DNA of 64,000 bases, taken from NCBI GenBank assembly GCA_963556145.1, contig OY744464.1, positions 5,704,001-5,768,000 of the forward strand, in the 5' to 3' direction. Below, in pieces: positions 1 to 12,378 of the stretch. This DNA is from Hygrocybe punicea. Its lineage: Eukaryota; Basidiomycota; Agaricomycetes; Agaricales; Hygrophoraceae. The translations under genes were made by a program, and so were the position numbers. Numbering within the stretch: the first letter of the stretch is position 1; the number at the start of each line of letters is the position of its first letter. The notes beneath the pieces are model-generated. The model saw only the letters and a list, made by a program, of their open reading frames with translations, was not told the DNA's origin and searched no databases.

Positions 1-1437
1 GGATAGCATTAAAGATCATAAATTGCAGCTCAAAATCCACCGGGGAGCCGGAATCATCAACGTTCTTGGTGTGACTTGGTGTGTTCTGTGCGCCGAGACG
101 GGTTTGGGTTTGGACTCGCTCCGCAAGAGTCACAAAGATATCCTCCGCGCTCTCCTGAAACACCTTCTCCAACTCTGCGCTGCGTGTGTGATAGGGCCGA
201 CGCACCGCGTATGGTGCAAGGGCGTTGTATTTGCGCACCAGGTCATTCAGTCCTGCCAGAGCAGCGTCATGATAAGACCGCTCGCGGTCCTCCCACTCTG
301 CATCCCTGTGCAACTTAACATCTGTGAGTGTGACAAGTGGGGGGTGGCTTGGGCCCTGAGAGGTGAGGGTCCGGACAACTCGTCGTGTCCATGACTGACG
401 GACAATCTCACGAAATGAGGCTACTGCCGATTCCAATTCTGTACAAGGTAGAGGTTCTACTTTGGATTTGTTGTCCCCAAAAGCAATATTGGCTCACCAT
501 GTTGCACTTCGATCCATGGAGGTGCGGCTCCATTACGTTGTACAAGACGATTGAGAAGAAATTCTTCCCGGGCTATGAAAGGATTCCTTTCGTCGTGATG
601 TTGTACCAGTGGTTTTCCTCTGCCTGGTATTTGGTTGAAATAGCCAGCAATACGAGCCCTCTGCTACCTTTTGTTGAGAACGGCCGGGCGCAAATAATGT
701 ATACCAACCTCGATCTTCTCCTCAATCATGTTGGTCCAGCCCTTGAGGCTTACGGGATTCCGTCGACCTCGTTGAAAACCATGAGCAGAGTTGCTTTTGA
801 GTCCTAAACGATAATCTAGAGTTGATTCCTTGGCTTTAATCAATCGCCCAGCAGTTTCTGATGTCTTCTGGGCCGCATTCCCTCTTCTCCGAGAAAACTC
901 ATCCGCTGATGGGCTGCTGGCAACGCGGGAAGGAACCGGAGAAAAATGACCAAATCGGACGGACGCAGACGCAAGCGAGGGTGGTTTGAATGTCGTGTGC
1001 CACGGCTTGTGGCCTTCGATAGAGGGTAGAAGGGGCTCTTTCGCCCGTTCTCCAGTAAGAGGGACGTTGGAGGCAGCAATGGTCGGACCCGAATACAGTC
1101 GAGGAGGTGCCTCTTTCAGTTTCTCATCCGCTGTCCTGATAGTCTCACCCCGCAACGGCTTGTATTTGTCAACCAACATCCGCAACACTGCATCCTGCAT
1201 TGACTCTTCGCCAGTCCAGTTTTCATGATCGCTGGTTTCGAGGGGAGTTATGATTGGCTGTGGGGGTGGTGATTTCGCTTGCTCGGCCTCCTCGCGGGCG
1301 GCGTCATCGAAAATTTTCGCGCTCCCAGTCTGAGAACGCTTGTTTTGTCTTCGGATGTGGGAAAGTGAGAGTTGAGCCTTCTCGAGTGTCAGTCCAAGAC
1401 GACGAGAACAACAAGCAGCTGCCAGTAGCAAGCCCAT
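1..1437 (-). CDS. DnaJC28-type conserved domain protein (DUF1992), 3' end off the window
   Basis: Exons 1437-709, 663-498 and 438-1, joined by GT-AG introns that keep frame. Exon 1 starts at the first ATG ([13 protein letters not shown]), a basic, hydrophobic N-terminus compatible with a mitochondrial presequence; the longer open frame upstream has only a TTG. The conserved domain spans the splice junctions: [11 protein letters not shown], then [19 protein letters not shown], then the [20 protein letters not shown] block with [10 protein letters not shown], then [17 protein letters not shown]. This is the DnaJ homologue subfamily C member 28 conserved domain. No J domain (HPD) is visible, as is usual for this fungal family. 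A conserved tail, [21 protein letters not shown], follows. The frame is open at base 1, so the C-terminus is missing. The gene is divergent from the PPIL4-like gene with only about 150 bp between starts. Molecular role is unproven; mitochondrial location is inferred. Confidence 0.85.
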
Positions 1438-1587
1438 GAAATTCAGGCCCTTTTGACCTTGTTTGGCCAACCCAGCTTTCCAAAGTCCCTGAACAGTGAA
1501 CACCCACCAATAGTGGTTCAACTTCAACGTTCAACGTTCGACAGTGGTTCCACCGACTTCCAGACCACGGAACTGTTTCTTCTGGTG

Positions 1588-3106
1588 ATGTCCGTACTGC
1601 TCGAGACGTCCTTGGGGGATATCGTCATTGACCTCGAAGTCGAAGCCTGTCCCAAAACATGCGAAAATTTTCTCAAATTATGCAAGGTGTACTACTACAA
1701 TCTCAATGCCTTCTTCAATGGTCCGTCCACACCCTCTCATTATGCATGAATACCGCCGCATTTTGCGCTGACAGGATCCGCATAATGTAGTATCGAAAGA
1801 TTTTCTCGCGCAAGCTGGAGATCCCACTGCCACCGGGACAGGTGGAGAATCAGTTTGGTCTCTCATCTCGTCTCAGTCCCAGTCTGATTCCGGGTCTGAG
1901 TCCAACGCTGCATTGCGATACTTTCCCCCCGAAATCGTCCCGCTGCTCAAACATACTGAAAAAGGCACAGTATCGATGGCCGTGGCGCCCATGTTGGATG
2001 GGGCAAGAGGTGGATGCGGAAGCCAATTCTTCGTGACTCTCGCCGACGGAATTGATTATTTGGATGGAAAACATGCCGTTTTCGGGCATGTCGTGGAGGG
2101 GTTGGATACTCTGGATAAGTTGAACGATGTTTTTACCGACAAAGACGGAAGACCGTTCAAAGATGTGCGAATTCGGCACGTCGTCATTCTTGGTTGAGTT
2201 TTTTTCCCATAGAGTCAAGGGTCGAAATATTTGTTTACCATTCGCTGTAGATGACCCCTTCCCTGATCCACCAGGCCTCATCCAACCCCCTTCTTCCCCG
2301 ACTCGTCCCCCTGACAACTCTACCCGCATTGCTGAAGATGAAGACCCTCTTTTTACACTTCCGGAAGAGGAAGAAGAACGGATACGGCGCGAAAAAGCCG
2401 CAGCAGCTTCAGCCCTTACACTTGAAATGGTCGGAGATTTGCCTTTTGCGAACGTAAGACCGCCTGAAAATGTTCTATTTGTGTGCAAATTAAACCAAGT
2501 GACGCGAGATGAAGACCTGGAACTTATATTTTCGCGTTTTGGGACCATTATGAGCTGCCAAGTTATTAGGGACAAGGCAACAGGGGATTCTTTGCAATAC
2601 GCATTTATTGAGTTCGACAAGCGGGAGGATGCGGAGCAGGTGAGTAAACAGCTCATATTACATGCAGCCGAAACTAATAAAGGAATACAGGCCTATTTTA
2701 AAATGCAAAACGTGCTAGTTGATGATCGGCGTATCTGGGTGGATTTGTGCGGTCGCTTCCCACCTTTCCATGCCGTATAGACTAACCCACATGTCCCAGC
2801 TCGCAATCCGTTGCAAGGATGAACCATTCGTGGTCGAACAATCCGAAGCGAGCCCTCCGAGGTAAGACTGGTGGATACGGCGGAAGGGAAGACCTCGAGC
2901 AAACGCAACGGTATAGAGAGGGGGGCAGCGAAAGGCGAAGTGATAGATACGGGTTGGTGTTCGACGTTCCGGACGACGACAGAGGGCATCGGAAGAGGAG
3001 TCGAAGTCCTGACCGGCGGAGACGGTCTCGGACACCGGAACGCAGAGACCATTACCGAGATCGGCGAAGAAGCCGGAGCAGAGACCGGCCACGGCGCCGG
3101 TCGTAA
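1588..3106 (+). CDS. PPIL4: PPIL4/Cyp6-type peptidyl-prolyl isomerase with RRM and RS tail
   Basis: Five exons (1588-1720, 1791-2192, 2251-2639, 2691-2746, 2800-3106) give 428 aa. The N-terminal cyclophilin domain reads [19 protein letters not shown], with [23 protein letters not shown] and [11 protein letters not shown] segments. It is followed by an acidic linker and an RRM at roughly residues 240-320: [20 protein letters not shown] (RNP2 side), [14 protein letters not shown] (RNP1 side), then [14 protein letters not shown]. The C-terminus is an RS/RD-rich tail ([13 protein letters not shown]). This order is diagnostic of PPIL4, a nuclear, spliceosome-associated cyclophilin. The catalytic Arg position usually occupied in active cyclophilins is not conserved in this subfamily, so isomerase activity is uncertain. 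The start ATG at 1588 opens the conserved first beta strand. Intact. Confidence 0.93.
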
Positions 3107-3356
3107 ATTATTTGTGCATGTATCGCAGTGTTGTTCAGTATTTGTCAGAGCAACCAAAATCCCGTGATTGGCCTGTGCACTTGGAATCCGCACGATGACT
3201 GGGCCTATACTACCAAGTAACCTCTGTTTGGTGATCTGGTTTCATCGTCCATCCCGGGCGATAGAGTCAATCAGCTGGGCGCAGCCTCCTTTTCGGCGCT
3301 GACTCGGAACCGTTATAACTTGGGGCTTGTGCTGGCTGTAGAAATCCGCCTTCGCG

Positions 3357-4184
3357 ATGTCTCTGGGAACCTACGAGTTCAACGCTCCTGACGCTGATTT
3401 GATACTCGTGTCGAGTCTGCCAGACTCTTCCTCGTTCCACGTACATCGATGTATTCTTGCGACGGCATCACCTTTCTTCAGAGATATGTTTACTTTACCC
3501 CAACCTGGTTCGGCCGGAAGGGATGCTCTTCCTGTCGTACCTGTCCCCGAAAACCGCACCACGCTTGACGCTCTGTTGCGGTTCGTTTACCCTGTGCCTG
3601 ACCCCTCTGTCAGAACCCTGGACGACCTCGGCCCCATCCTCGGTGCGGCAGTCAAGTACGACTTTGTCGCGGTTGTGTCCACACTCCGCAAGATGTTATT
3701 GTCACCTCGCTTCATCCACACATTTCCCACACGCGTATTCGCCATCGCCTGTCGGTATGACCTTGAAGACGAGGCGAGGCTGGCGTCACGTCACACGCTC
3801 AGTATCAACGTCCTCGATTGCCCGTTATCGGACGACTTGAAACACATCACGGCCTACTCCTATCACCGTCTACTCGATCTGCACCGACGGCGAGCGCAGG
3901 CCGCACAAGAACTGCTGAAACTCCCGGAGGATGTCAAGTGTATGCAATGTAACGGCTCAAGCTATGGAGTGTTCATGGCGCCGAAGTGGTGGGTTGAGTT
4001 TGAGAAGCGGGCGAGGGAGGAGCTGAGGATGAGGCCGACGACGGACGTCATCTTCGAAATGTCGTTCTTAGGGCAGACTGCGTCTGCAACAGGGTGTCCA
4101 CGGTGTCCTGCCAGTATTTTCGATTCGTACAGGTTTTTGGAGAGGCTGAAGAAGCAGATTGACGAGTTACCTGCGACGATATGA
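3357..4184 (+). CDS. BTB/POZ domain protein
   Basis: A single exon of 275 aa beginning at an ATG. Residues ~15-110 form a BTB fold: DADLILVSSLPDSSSFHVHR, then ILATASPFFRDMF, then a segment ending LDALLRFVYPVPDPS, matching the usual D-x-x-h-x-S...FxVHrxiLaxaSpfF...LrfvYp pattern. The C-terminal half (CMQCNGSS, GCPRCPASIFDS) contains two C-x2-C pairs that could hold one zinc ion, a layout seen in many agaricomycete BTB proteins of unknown partner. No kelch, BACK or other adaptor domain is visible. It sits between PPIL4 and P5CDH, both on the same strand. Possible role: substrate adaptor or transcription-linked scaffold (inference). Confidence 0.85.
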   Translation: MSLGTYEFNAPDADLILVSSLPDSSSFHVHRCILATASPFFRDMFTLPQPGSAGRDALPVVPVPENRTTLDALLRFVYPVPDPSVRTLDDLGPILGAAVKYDFVAVVSTLRKMLLSPRFIHTFPTRVFAIACRYDLEDEARLASRHTLSINVLDCPLSDDLKHITAYSYHRLLDLHRRRAQAAQELLKLPEDVKCMQCNGSSYGVFMAPKWWVEFEKRAREELRMRPTTDVIFEMSFLGQTASATGCPRCPASIFDSYRFLERLKKQIDELPATI

Positions 4185-4419
4185 CTTTTTTTTCTGGTTA
4201 CGAGCTTTAAAGCTTTATAATACACTTGCATAGAAAGGATTATTGTATTCCCCGTAGTAATTAATGGTATTTAATTCCCCAACGTTCATGGCACTGAAGA
4301 TCCTGGATATTTGAATCTGATTGACTCCGAGTCGCGATCGGCGTTGACTGAAAAAGGTTGTGCAAGATCCGGTGATATTGTGAACAAGATGCTCCCACTC
4401 TTGATCATCGCCAGTCTTC

Positions 4420-6659
<2,240 letters not shown>

Positions 6660-6749
6660 CTTGGTCGGGACTGCCTCGTCATTTTTACGGTTCAGAACCA
6701 TCCATTGTGTATGGAGATGTATAATGCCTTCAAGACGAAAGAGAATATG

Positions 6750-8317
6750 TTACTTCGCCAATACTGCGATCCATTCATATACATGCTGGGCAAGACGCTC
6801 CCGAGCCCGGGCAGACGGCACGAGCTCCCCACATCCCCAAAAATCATGAACAGCGTCTTGCTGTACATCGTAAGTAACATCGACGCCGTCGTCCCGTAAT
6901 AGCTGTGCGAGTTGGTCACACTCGCGCTGGAACCCCTCCGCATCACCAACAGAGAGGAAAGTTTTCGGGAATCCGATGTACGAATTCCGTGGTGCAAGAT
7001 CTGTATAGTTTTAGAAAAAAAGAATTCTCAGCGCACGAACCAGTATACGTTTAAATGTTAAACAGGGCGTACTTGCGGATAGGTAGGGTGTGGAGAGAGA
7101 TCAGGAGAATGATGGCCCAAGAATAAAAGATTGGCTCGATATGATGTCGCAAGCAGGTCGCACGCCATGTTTGGGCGTACAATTGAAGGCTTCTCCCGCA
7201 TTTGTTTGTCCATTGCTATCACAGTGACAATAATTCAGCAGTGTTATTGCCTCAGACGTGGGCAGGTTTTATTACCCATATCGACCCAGGGCTGCACAAC
7301 AATCAGAAAACGGAGTTTTCCGTTTTCATATTGGTACACACGTACCGAGAACGGCACCATGGCGGCAGGTAGCGGTAATACCTTCGTCTCGTGCAGATAT
7401 CTCATCAGCATCAACACGAGATGGCCTGCTCGTGGTGATCAGCAATCGCGAAAAGAATGAAGCAGAAAGTGTTACCTCCTGCACATGCCCCTAAAACGAC
7501 GACCCTGGTGGGGTCAATGTTGAGCGTTTTGACGAGATGTGCGTAGGCAGTGAGGGCATCAAGAAGTTGTGCCGGGTGACAAGCTTCGCAAGTCAGACGG
7601 TAGTCAACGGCTGGTTGATTTAATTGGACACAATAGTTACAAGAAAGGGCATATTAGCGTACAGAGAATTTGTGTGATTTTTGAATTCTATAGTTAGTGT
7701 CAGTGGGGAACGAAATGTTTTTGACGCTTGGTAACGCACTTGGTGTATCGCGCGTGGAATAGCTGCAATGCAACCGATATGAGACTGAGCCAGCGTGAAT
7801 GACCACACAACCTTCAATACCACCGACCTGATTCCGCAAAAGACTCTGAAGCGTTTCCCATCATGTAGCCACCGCCGTGAATCCAAAGACCAACGAGTCC
7901 ATCGCTCTCTTGCAAGTCAGCTCCCTTGGGCCAGAGATACGCTGGTACACGAACGGCATGGACCCTGTCGTCGTGGGCGAATCCCTTTATTAGGTCGCTG
8001 TCAACAGGCTCCAACCACAGAAAAGTCGTTTCTTTCAGGTCCTTTTGTAGGACATCGCGAGTCTTGTCCGTCCGGAGCGGGCTAGTTCCGCATGCAGCAT
8101 TGATGGGCATGATCCACCGAATGAGCCTGACGTTAACTGTCTCCTTGAGTGTCCAAGATCTACGTGGACGAGGGAAGAGAGAGTAGTATGCGGTCCAGGC
8201 AGGGAGAAGAGCAAGAAGGCATGACAAACGCAGAGCGATATAGAGAGCTTTAAACGGTTGATGAAAGGTCAAGGGAACCTTTGGCGGGTTGACCACAACC
8301 GTCATCGCAGAAGACAT
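6750..8317 (-). CDS. alpha/beta hydrolase (HSL/steryl acetyl hydrolase type) with Cys at the nucleophile position; frame break near the 3' end
   Basis: Proposed exons: 8317-7828, 7762-7712, 7610-7476, 7425-7346, 7291-7276, 7215-7073, 7000-6750. The ATG at 8317 (MSSAMTVVVNPPKVPL) precedes one hydrophobic segment (ALYIALRLSCLLALLPAW), suggesting an ER or membrane anchor. The oxyanion-hole motif is HGGGYMMG. The family nucleophile elbow GDSAGG is here GACAGG (Cys codon 7483-7485), followed by HLVLMLMRYLHETK and PWVDM. The Asp and His of the triad appear intact in FLSVGDAEGF and DAVHDFWG. Exon 6 ends in phase 0 but exon 7 needs one extra base, and no GT or GC donor that I can find repairs it. Either a one-base indel or a non-canonical junction lies there. 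The second small exon (7762-7712) is the least certain. Possibly a decaying gene. Confidence 0.65.
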
Positions 8318-8626
8318 GACTTCAGTGGAGGAAGACGGGTCCAAGGGCTTGCTGATCCATGTCCTATAGTCCGTCCGCAGTCAGTAACCCCTTCCGGAAA
8401 GGTGTTGGCAGGGACAGTGGGACACAGTCGTTGCTGAACGTCGAGCTGTCAAGGTAAAGTTTATGTCTGGCCATAGAATCGAAGGGCAGTCGTCCTCCAT
8501 TCCGATTTTCCGACTGTGGGCCGCCATTGTTGTTCAGCGCTCAGCGGTGGCAACTGGTGGTTATACCTCACTGGGCCTCACTCTTGCAAAAAGACCACTC
8601 CCTCGCACTTTCGTACTAACGTGAGT
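8318..8626. other. intergenic between hydrolase and F-box gene
   Basis: No gene-like reading frame is visible. This is the divergent upstream region of the hydrolase (minus) and the F-box gene (plus). It ends where homology to the inverted F-box duplicate begins. Confidence 0.5.
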
Positions 8627-10370
8627 CAGAACATTGTCATAAAATAATCAATCCACACCTTAACTGGAGCAAGCCAGTGGCAATCGTAAACTCTTTCGAA
8701 GACTCGCAGATGGAACCCCGTTGTAGGACAGAATTGTTTTGCGACGGGACGACTGAACCACACCGGATCGCAACACCCCCTCGTTTCCCCCAAGAGCTAT
8801 TCGACGCCATCATAGACGAATTACACTCTGACAAGCACGCACTTGCAACCTGCAGCGTGGTTTGCAAAGCTTGGCTACCCTCGGCTCGTTATCATCTCTT
8901 CGCCTTCGTTCGACTTCGCCTGGACGGTTCGCAAGGGTTCCAGTGCCTGCAATCCGTGGTGGCTCGTTCTCCCGTCATTCCCCTCATCCGTCATCTCTCG
9001 ATAACGAGTCTTATGCATGGGAGCCCGATACTTGGACAACTCATTCGCCATATGATTGAATTCACTGGACTCAAGTTGCTTGAAGTGTCTGAAATACGTC
9101 CCGACTTGCCGCTTGTTTTCACCCCAATTTCGACCGTCGTTGGGTTGTCATTAGATGGTGTTGGTTTCGACTACTTTTCCAACGCTGTCAGGTTCATTTG
9201 CGCCTTCCCATCTCTCCAGATCCTTCGCGTGAAGTCGATTGATTATGTCCGCGACAGACCTCTCCGATTACCGCAACCGCCTTGCAACTTACAGGATCTG
9301 GATCTTGACTCGTACATCATGGAGGATGCCTTGAGATGGCTTCTCTCGTTTGAGAAGACCCCTGCCATACGCGCTTTTTGCCACAAGCCCTCTCGGGGCA
9401 CAGAAATTATCAGCAGGACCTTCTTGCGAGCCATCAGTGGTACTTTGGAGAGAATAAGCTTTGAACCTTACGGTCTGTCTGGTTCAAAGTAACCAACGCT
9501 GCAAAATGCTGCTATGAATAATAACAATTTTTCTTTTCTAGGGGGTGATGCTCCTTTGCATATATGTCGCAACTCGCAGCTGCGTCTCATGCACTTCAAT
9601 GTCGATGGGCGCGGTATTGCAGTCTGGCACGCTCGATGGGTCATCGAAAAACTGTTGCAGATAGACTCAAATCACCTGGAGGAGATGTCACTATCTCTGA
9701 TCTGGCGCGATCGCGAGCCCGAATTTGACTGGAGCATGTTGGACATGATCTTGACAGAACCACACTTCTCCAAGCTGAGGAAAATCGAAATCTTCTATCG
9801 TGGCAGGTTGCGGTTGGCTGACATTCAAGAGCGTTTATGGAAATGTCATGCTCGTGGTATTCTTTTTCTCACCGATGGTCCTAGGTTGGACTATCGTGGT
9901 TTCGTAGACATTTATTAAATCATCCCATGGTGGTTCCTTGTGCGTTTCTCCTCCGGCAATCCATATATGGCGAGAGTCCACACCGTCGTCCCTCCCTTTG
10001 CAGCCCTCCTTCTTCTTTTCTCCCAGCGGACCACACAATAATCCTCACCATTTCATATGCCTTTAAACATGACCCCAAGTCCTACAGTACCGACGTGTTA
10101 CGGGGAGTGATCCTTCAGCCATCACTATTAGTCACCAGACACACCTAGGGAATTTCATGCTTTGCATCACCATTATTATGATCCTACCCGAAATGCTCGG
10201 CAAGCTTCGGAGACGAGGAATCATGCATCATGTACCGCGGCACAACAAGAATGTTCTCCGCTGCGTCCCAAATGGCGGATTTACGGCTTCCTCTCTCTTC
10301 CAACACCTCTCGTACTCTCTTCTCCCATTCCACAGCATACTCCCATTAGCACAGCATCGTGCACTGATGA
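8627..10370 (+). repeat. inverted duplication, left copy (F-box gene plus about 450 bp downstream)
   Basis: From CAGAACATTGTCATAAAATA onward this 1.74-kb stretch matches the reverse complement of 24721 down to about 22976, through the F-box gene and its 3' non-coding region. The non-coding part (9919-10370) has diverged more than the coding part, with small indels. The copies are about 12.6 kb apart. Confidence 0.9.
8710..9918 (+). CDS. F-box protein, left copy
   Basis: Two exons, 8710-9481 and 9542-9918, give 382 aa. The ATG at 8710 (MEPRCRTELFCDG) is the first in frame; the frame is open further upstream only through a GTG. Residues ~28-60 are a divergent F-box: PPRFPQELFDAIIDELHSDK, then HALATCSVVCKAWLPSARYH. 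This is the common agaricomycete type (P-x-E-L-h-x-x-I-h-x-x-L, then L-x-x-C-s-x-V-C-x-x-W). The remainder is leucine-rich with spaced hydrophobic repeats (LQILRVKSIDY, NLQDLDLDS, LRKIEIFYRG) but no clean LRR. It presumably binds Skp1 in an SCF ubiquitin ligase (family knowledge). An inverted, nearly identical copy lies at 23423-24637 with the same exon lengths (772 and 377 nt). Confidence 0.8.
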
Positions 10371-10454
10371 TAGTTCGATTGTCACCATCCATGTCTCACC
10401 CGCTCGATTTTCTGGAGCGTAACAATTTGGCTCACAAACCACACGTGCTTGAAT

Positions 10455-10610
10455 ACAGCTGATTCGGAAATTCTTGTCCCACTGTTCAAAAAGCGCGAAA
10501 AAAAATCAAAAAAATCAAAAAATCATTTGCTCCCTCAATACCAGCTAGAATCACCTACGTTTACATGGTCAGACCCATAAACCCTCAGAGAACACCCTAA
10601 TGAAGATCTT
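10455..10610 (+). pseudogene. fragment of a transposon-type gene, target of the DIRS insertion
   Basis: Reading GCT GAT TCG GAA ATT gives ADSEILVPLFKKREKKSKKS, then HLLPQYQL and PTFTWSDP with a stop. A homologous reading (TADSEILVQWFKKHEK) occurs inverted at 17775-17905. It runs into the end of the DIRS-like element near 10620. I do not recognise the parent family. Confidence 0.4.
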
Positions 10611-11067
10611 CGCGCATTACAGGCTTTGTAGTTCGCTCTAAATTGAAGAGAGGAGAAGAGAAGGGGGAGGGAAATTTCAAGATAGTAAATAATGTAAAAT
10701 TGTTTGTGATAATTGATATCAACGATTTTCGTAGTTTGGGGAAATTTCTCGTCTACGCAATCTTTCGCCAGAATTCTGGGAAAGATTCACTAATTGGAAT
10801 AAGGCAAATTCGGTCGATTCTCAACTGGGAAGGAAGGTTTCCAAAGGTTGAAAGAATGGAGAGGATTTCAGCGAGAGGAGAAATCGAGGAATTTGGAGAT
10901 AAAAGACGAGAAACTTGAGCATTTGGAAGAGTGATTGAAAGGGACTGAAGTCGAATCGAACTCAACCACACTAGAGCGAAGCTCACAACAGTCGACTTCG
11001 ACGGAAGCCGACCCCCAAACCAGAGCGAAGCGAGAGTGGATTTTGAAATGGGAGTAAGACCACAATT

Positions 11068-12378
11068 TTATTTATTACCATACTTTTTACGGAAATTGTC
11101 CATGGATGAGTGAATAAGGGAGAAACGAGAGGCAAAGAAGGAGCGAGAAATGAATAGAGGAAGTATCGACTCGATCTTCCGCCAGTACTCCAGAAAAGCT
11201 CGGGAGCGCCAACGGCCTTGCGTGGCCACGACGTCGGGTGGGGTACCTCTGAGAAGCAGTTCTGTAGCACCCCCGATGCGGAAACCATGGCCGTACATGT
11301 CTAACATGTTGGCGGCCTTCCAAATGCCGTTCACTCGTTCAAGGAACCAGGACTTCGTCAATGGGGACCATCCGCCACCATGCGTCTCGAAAGAGAATAA
11401 AGGAGCGTCGGCTGGGATGGCCTTGTTAGAGGCCAAGTGGTGTCGGAGGGCGGAAACGGGGTCGGTGGGTTCAGCAAGAGCGGTGAGGGTGATGTCGGCG
11501 CCCTCCTCGCGAGTAGATTTTGTCCAGGGAATGTGGAAGGTGACATATTCGGGGCCGCCACGAGTCAAACCAAAGTTGATGGGAGTGGATCGTGCAGCAT
11601 GTTTGCTTGGATCGAAGAGATTCGGGCTGGGTATGGTAAGCTCGCCTAGCCTGCAGCACCCCCAAAAGGCGGCCGTGGCACAGGCCCAAACGGCCGCATC
11701 GAATGAGTTGGATAGTGTGAGATTGTTTTTGAGGACGTGCATGTGCTCAATGGTAACTGGAGGGCGTTTTCGACGGCGGGATGAGTCCGGGACAAGCTTC
11801 GAGACACCACCTTTGACCTTGGTCAACATCTCAGAGTCCGTGCCGTGCCAGGTGGCGCCGTGAAAGGTGTGCCAAAAGTGGAGGCCGGCCAGCCAAGAGT
11901 CGACGCATGATCTTGAGACTTTGGTGGCACCGGAAGCGGCGAAGGCAGATAAGAGAATTTCAGAAGCAGGCATGCATTGGGATTCGGGAACGGACATTGA
12001 ATCGCAGAACTGATGGAAACGAAGGAGACCGGCACCATAGTTACTACGCGTATTTTCATCAAGGGATAATAACATAACTTCGAACAAAGTGGATAGTGCA
12101 GGTAAAGGCAATTGTTTGAGAATGGAATTGTGAAAAAGAATGGAGTGGGGCGTATGCCATGCTAAAAGACGATGACTAGCGATGACGTGAGGACGTAAAA
12201 CGGAAGGGGTAATAGTACAATCTTTCTTAGGTCTCCTAGGCTTTTTAATCGTTTGACCACCGGATGCTTGCGACATGCCCCTGCGAATACTACCAGCCAG
12301 AGCAGTAGAAGTGGGGACAGACATCGGGGCCTCGTTAGCACTTGCCAACGATGTTGGGGGGAGGGTTGATCTAAACAT
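11068..12378 (-). CDS. tyrosine recombinase (YR) of the DIRS-like element
   Basis: 436 aa from the ATG at 12378, which overlaps the RT stop codon (ATGTTTAG). The N-terminal region is Ser/Pro-rich, followed by an integrase-type core: NYGAGLLRFHQFCD (core-binding), WGCCRLGELTIPSP (first catalytic Arg), HGFRIGGATELLLRGTPP (H-x-x-R), and FLEYWRKIESI (Tyr nucleophile). It would integrate the circular DNA intermediate without target duplication. Intact. Confidence 0.85.
   Translation of the reverse strand: MFRSTLPPTSLASANEAPMSVPTSTALAGSIRRGMSQASGGQTIKKPRRPKKDCTITPSVLRPHVIASHRLLAWHTPHSILFHNSILKQLPLPALSTLFEVMLLSLDENTRSNYGAGLLRFHQFCDSMSVPESQCMPASEILLSAFAASGATKVSRSCVDSWLAGLHFWHTFHGATWHGTDSEMLTKVKGGVSKLVPDSSRRRKRPPVTIEHMHVLKNNLTLSNSFDAAVWACATAAFWGCCRLGELTIPSPNLFDPSKHAARSTPINFGLTRGGPEYVTFHIPWTKSTREEGADITLTALAEPTDPVSALRHHLASNKAIPADAPLFSFETHGGGWSPLTKSWFLERVNGIWKAANMLDMYGHGFRIGGATELLLRGTPPDVVATQGRWRSRAFLEYWRKIESILPLFISRSFFASRFSLIHSSMDNFRKKYGNK

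Noticed and set aside
664..1527. Longer start for the DnaJC28-like protein at 1527
   Set aside because: The codon there is TTG; the first ATG is at 1437 and gives a better N-terminus.
11150..11863. 237-codon plus-strand open frame across the recombinase gene
   Set aside because: Antisense shadow of the YR coding sequence, which has clear catalytic motifs on the minus strand.
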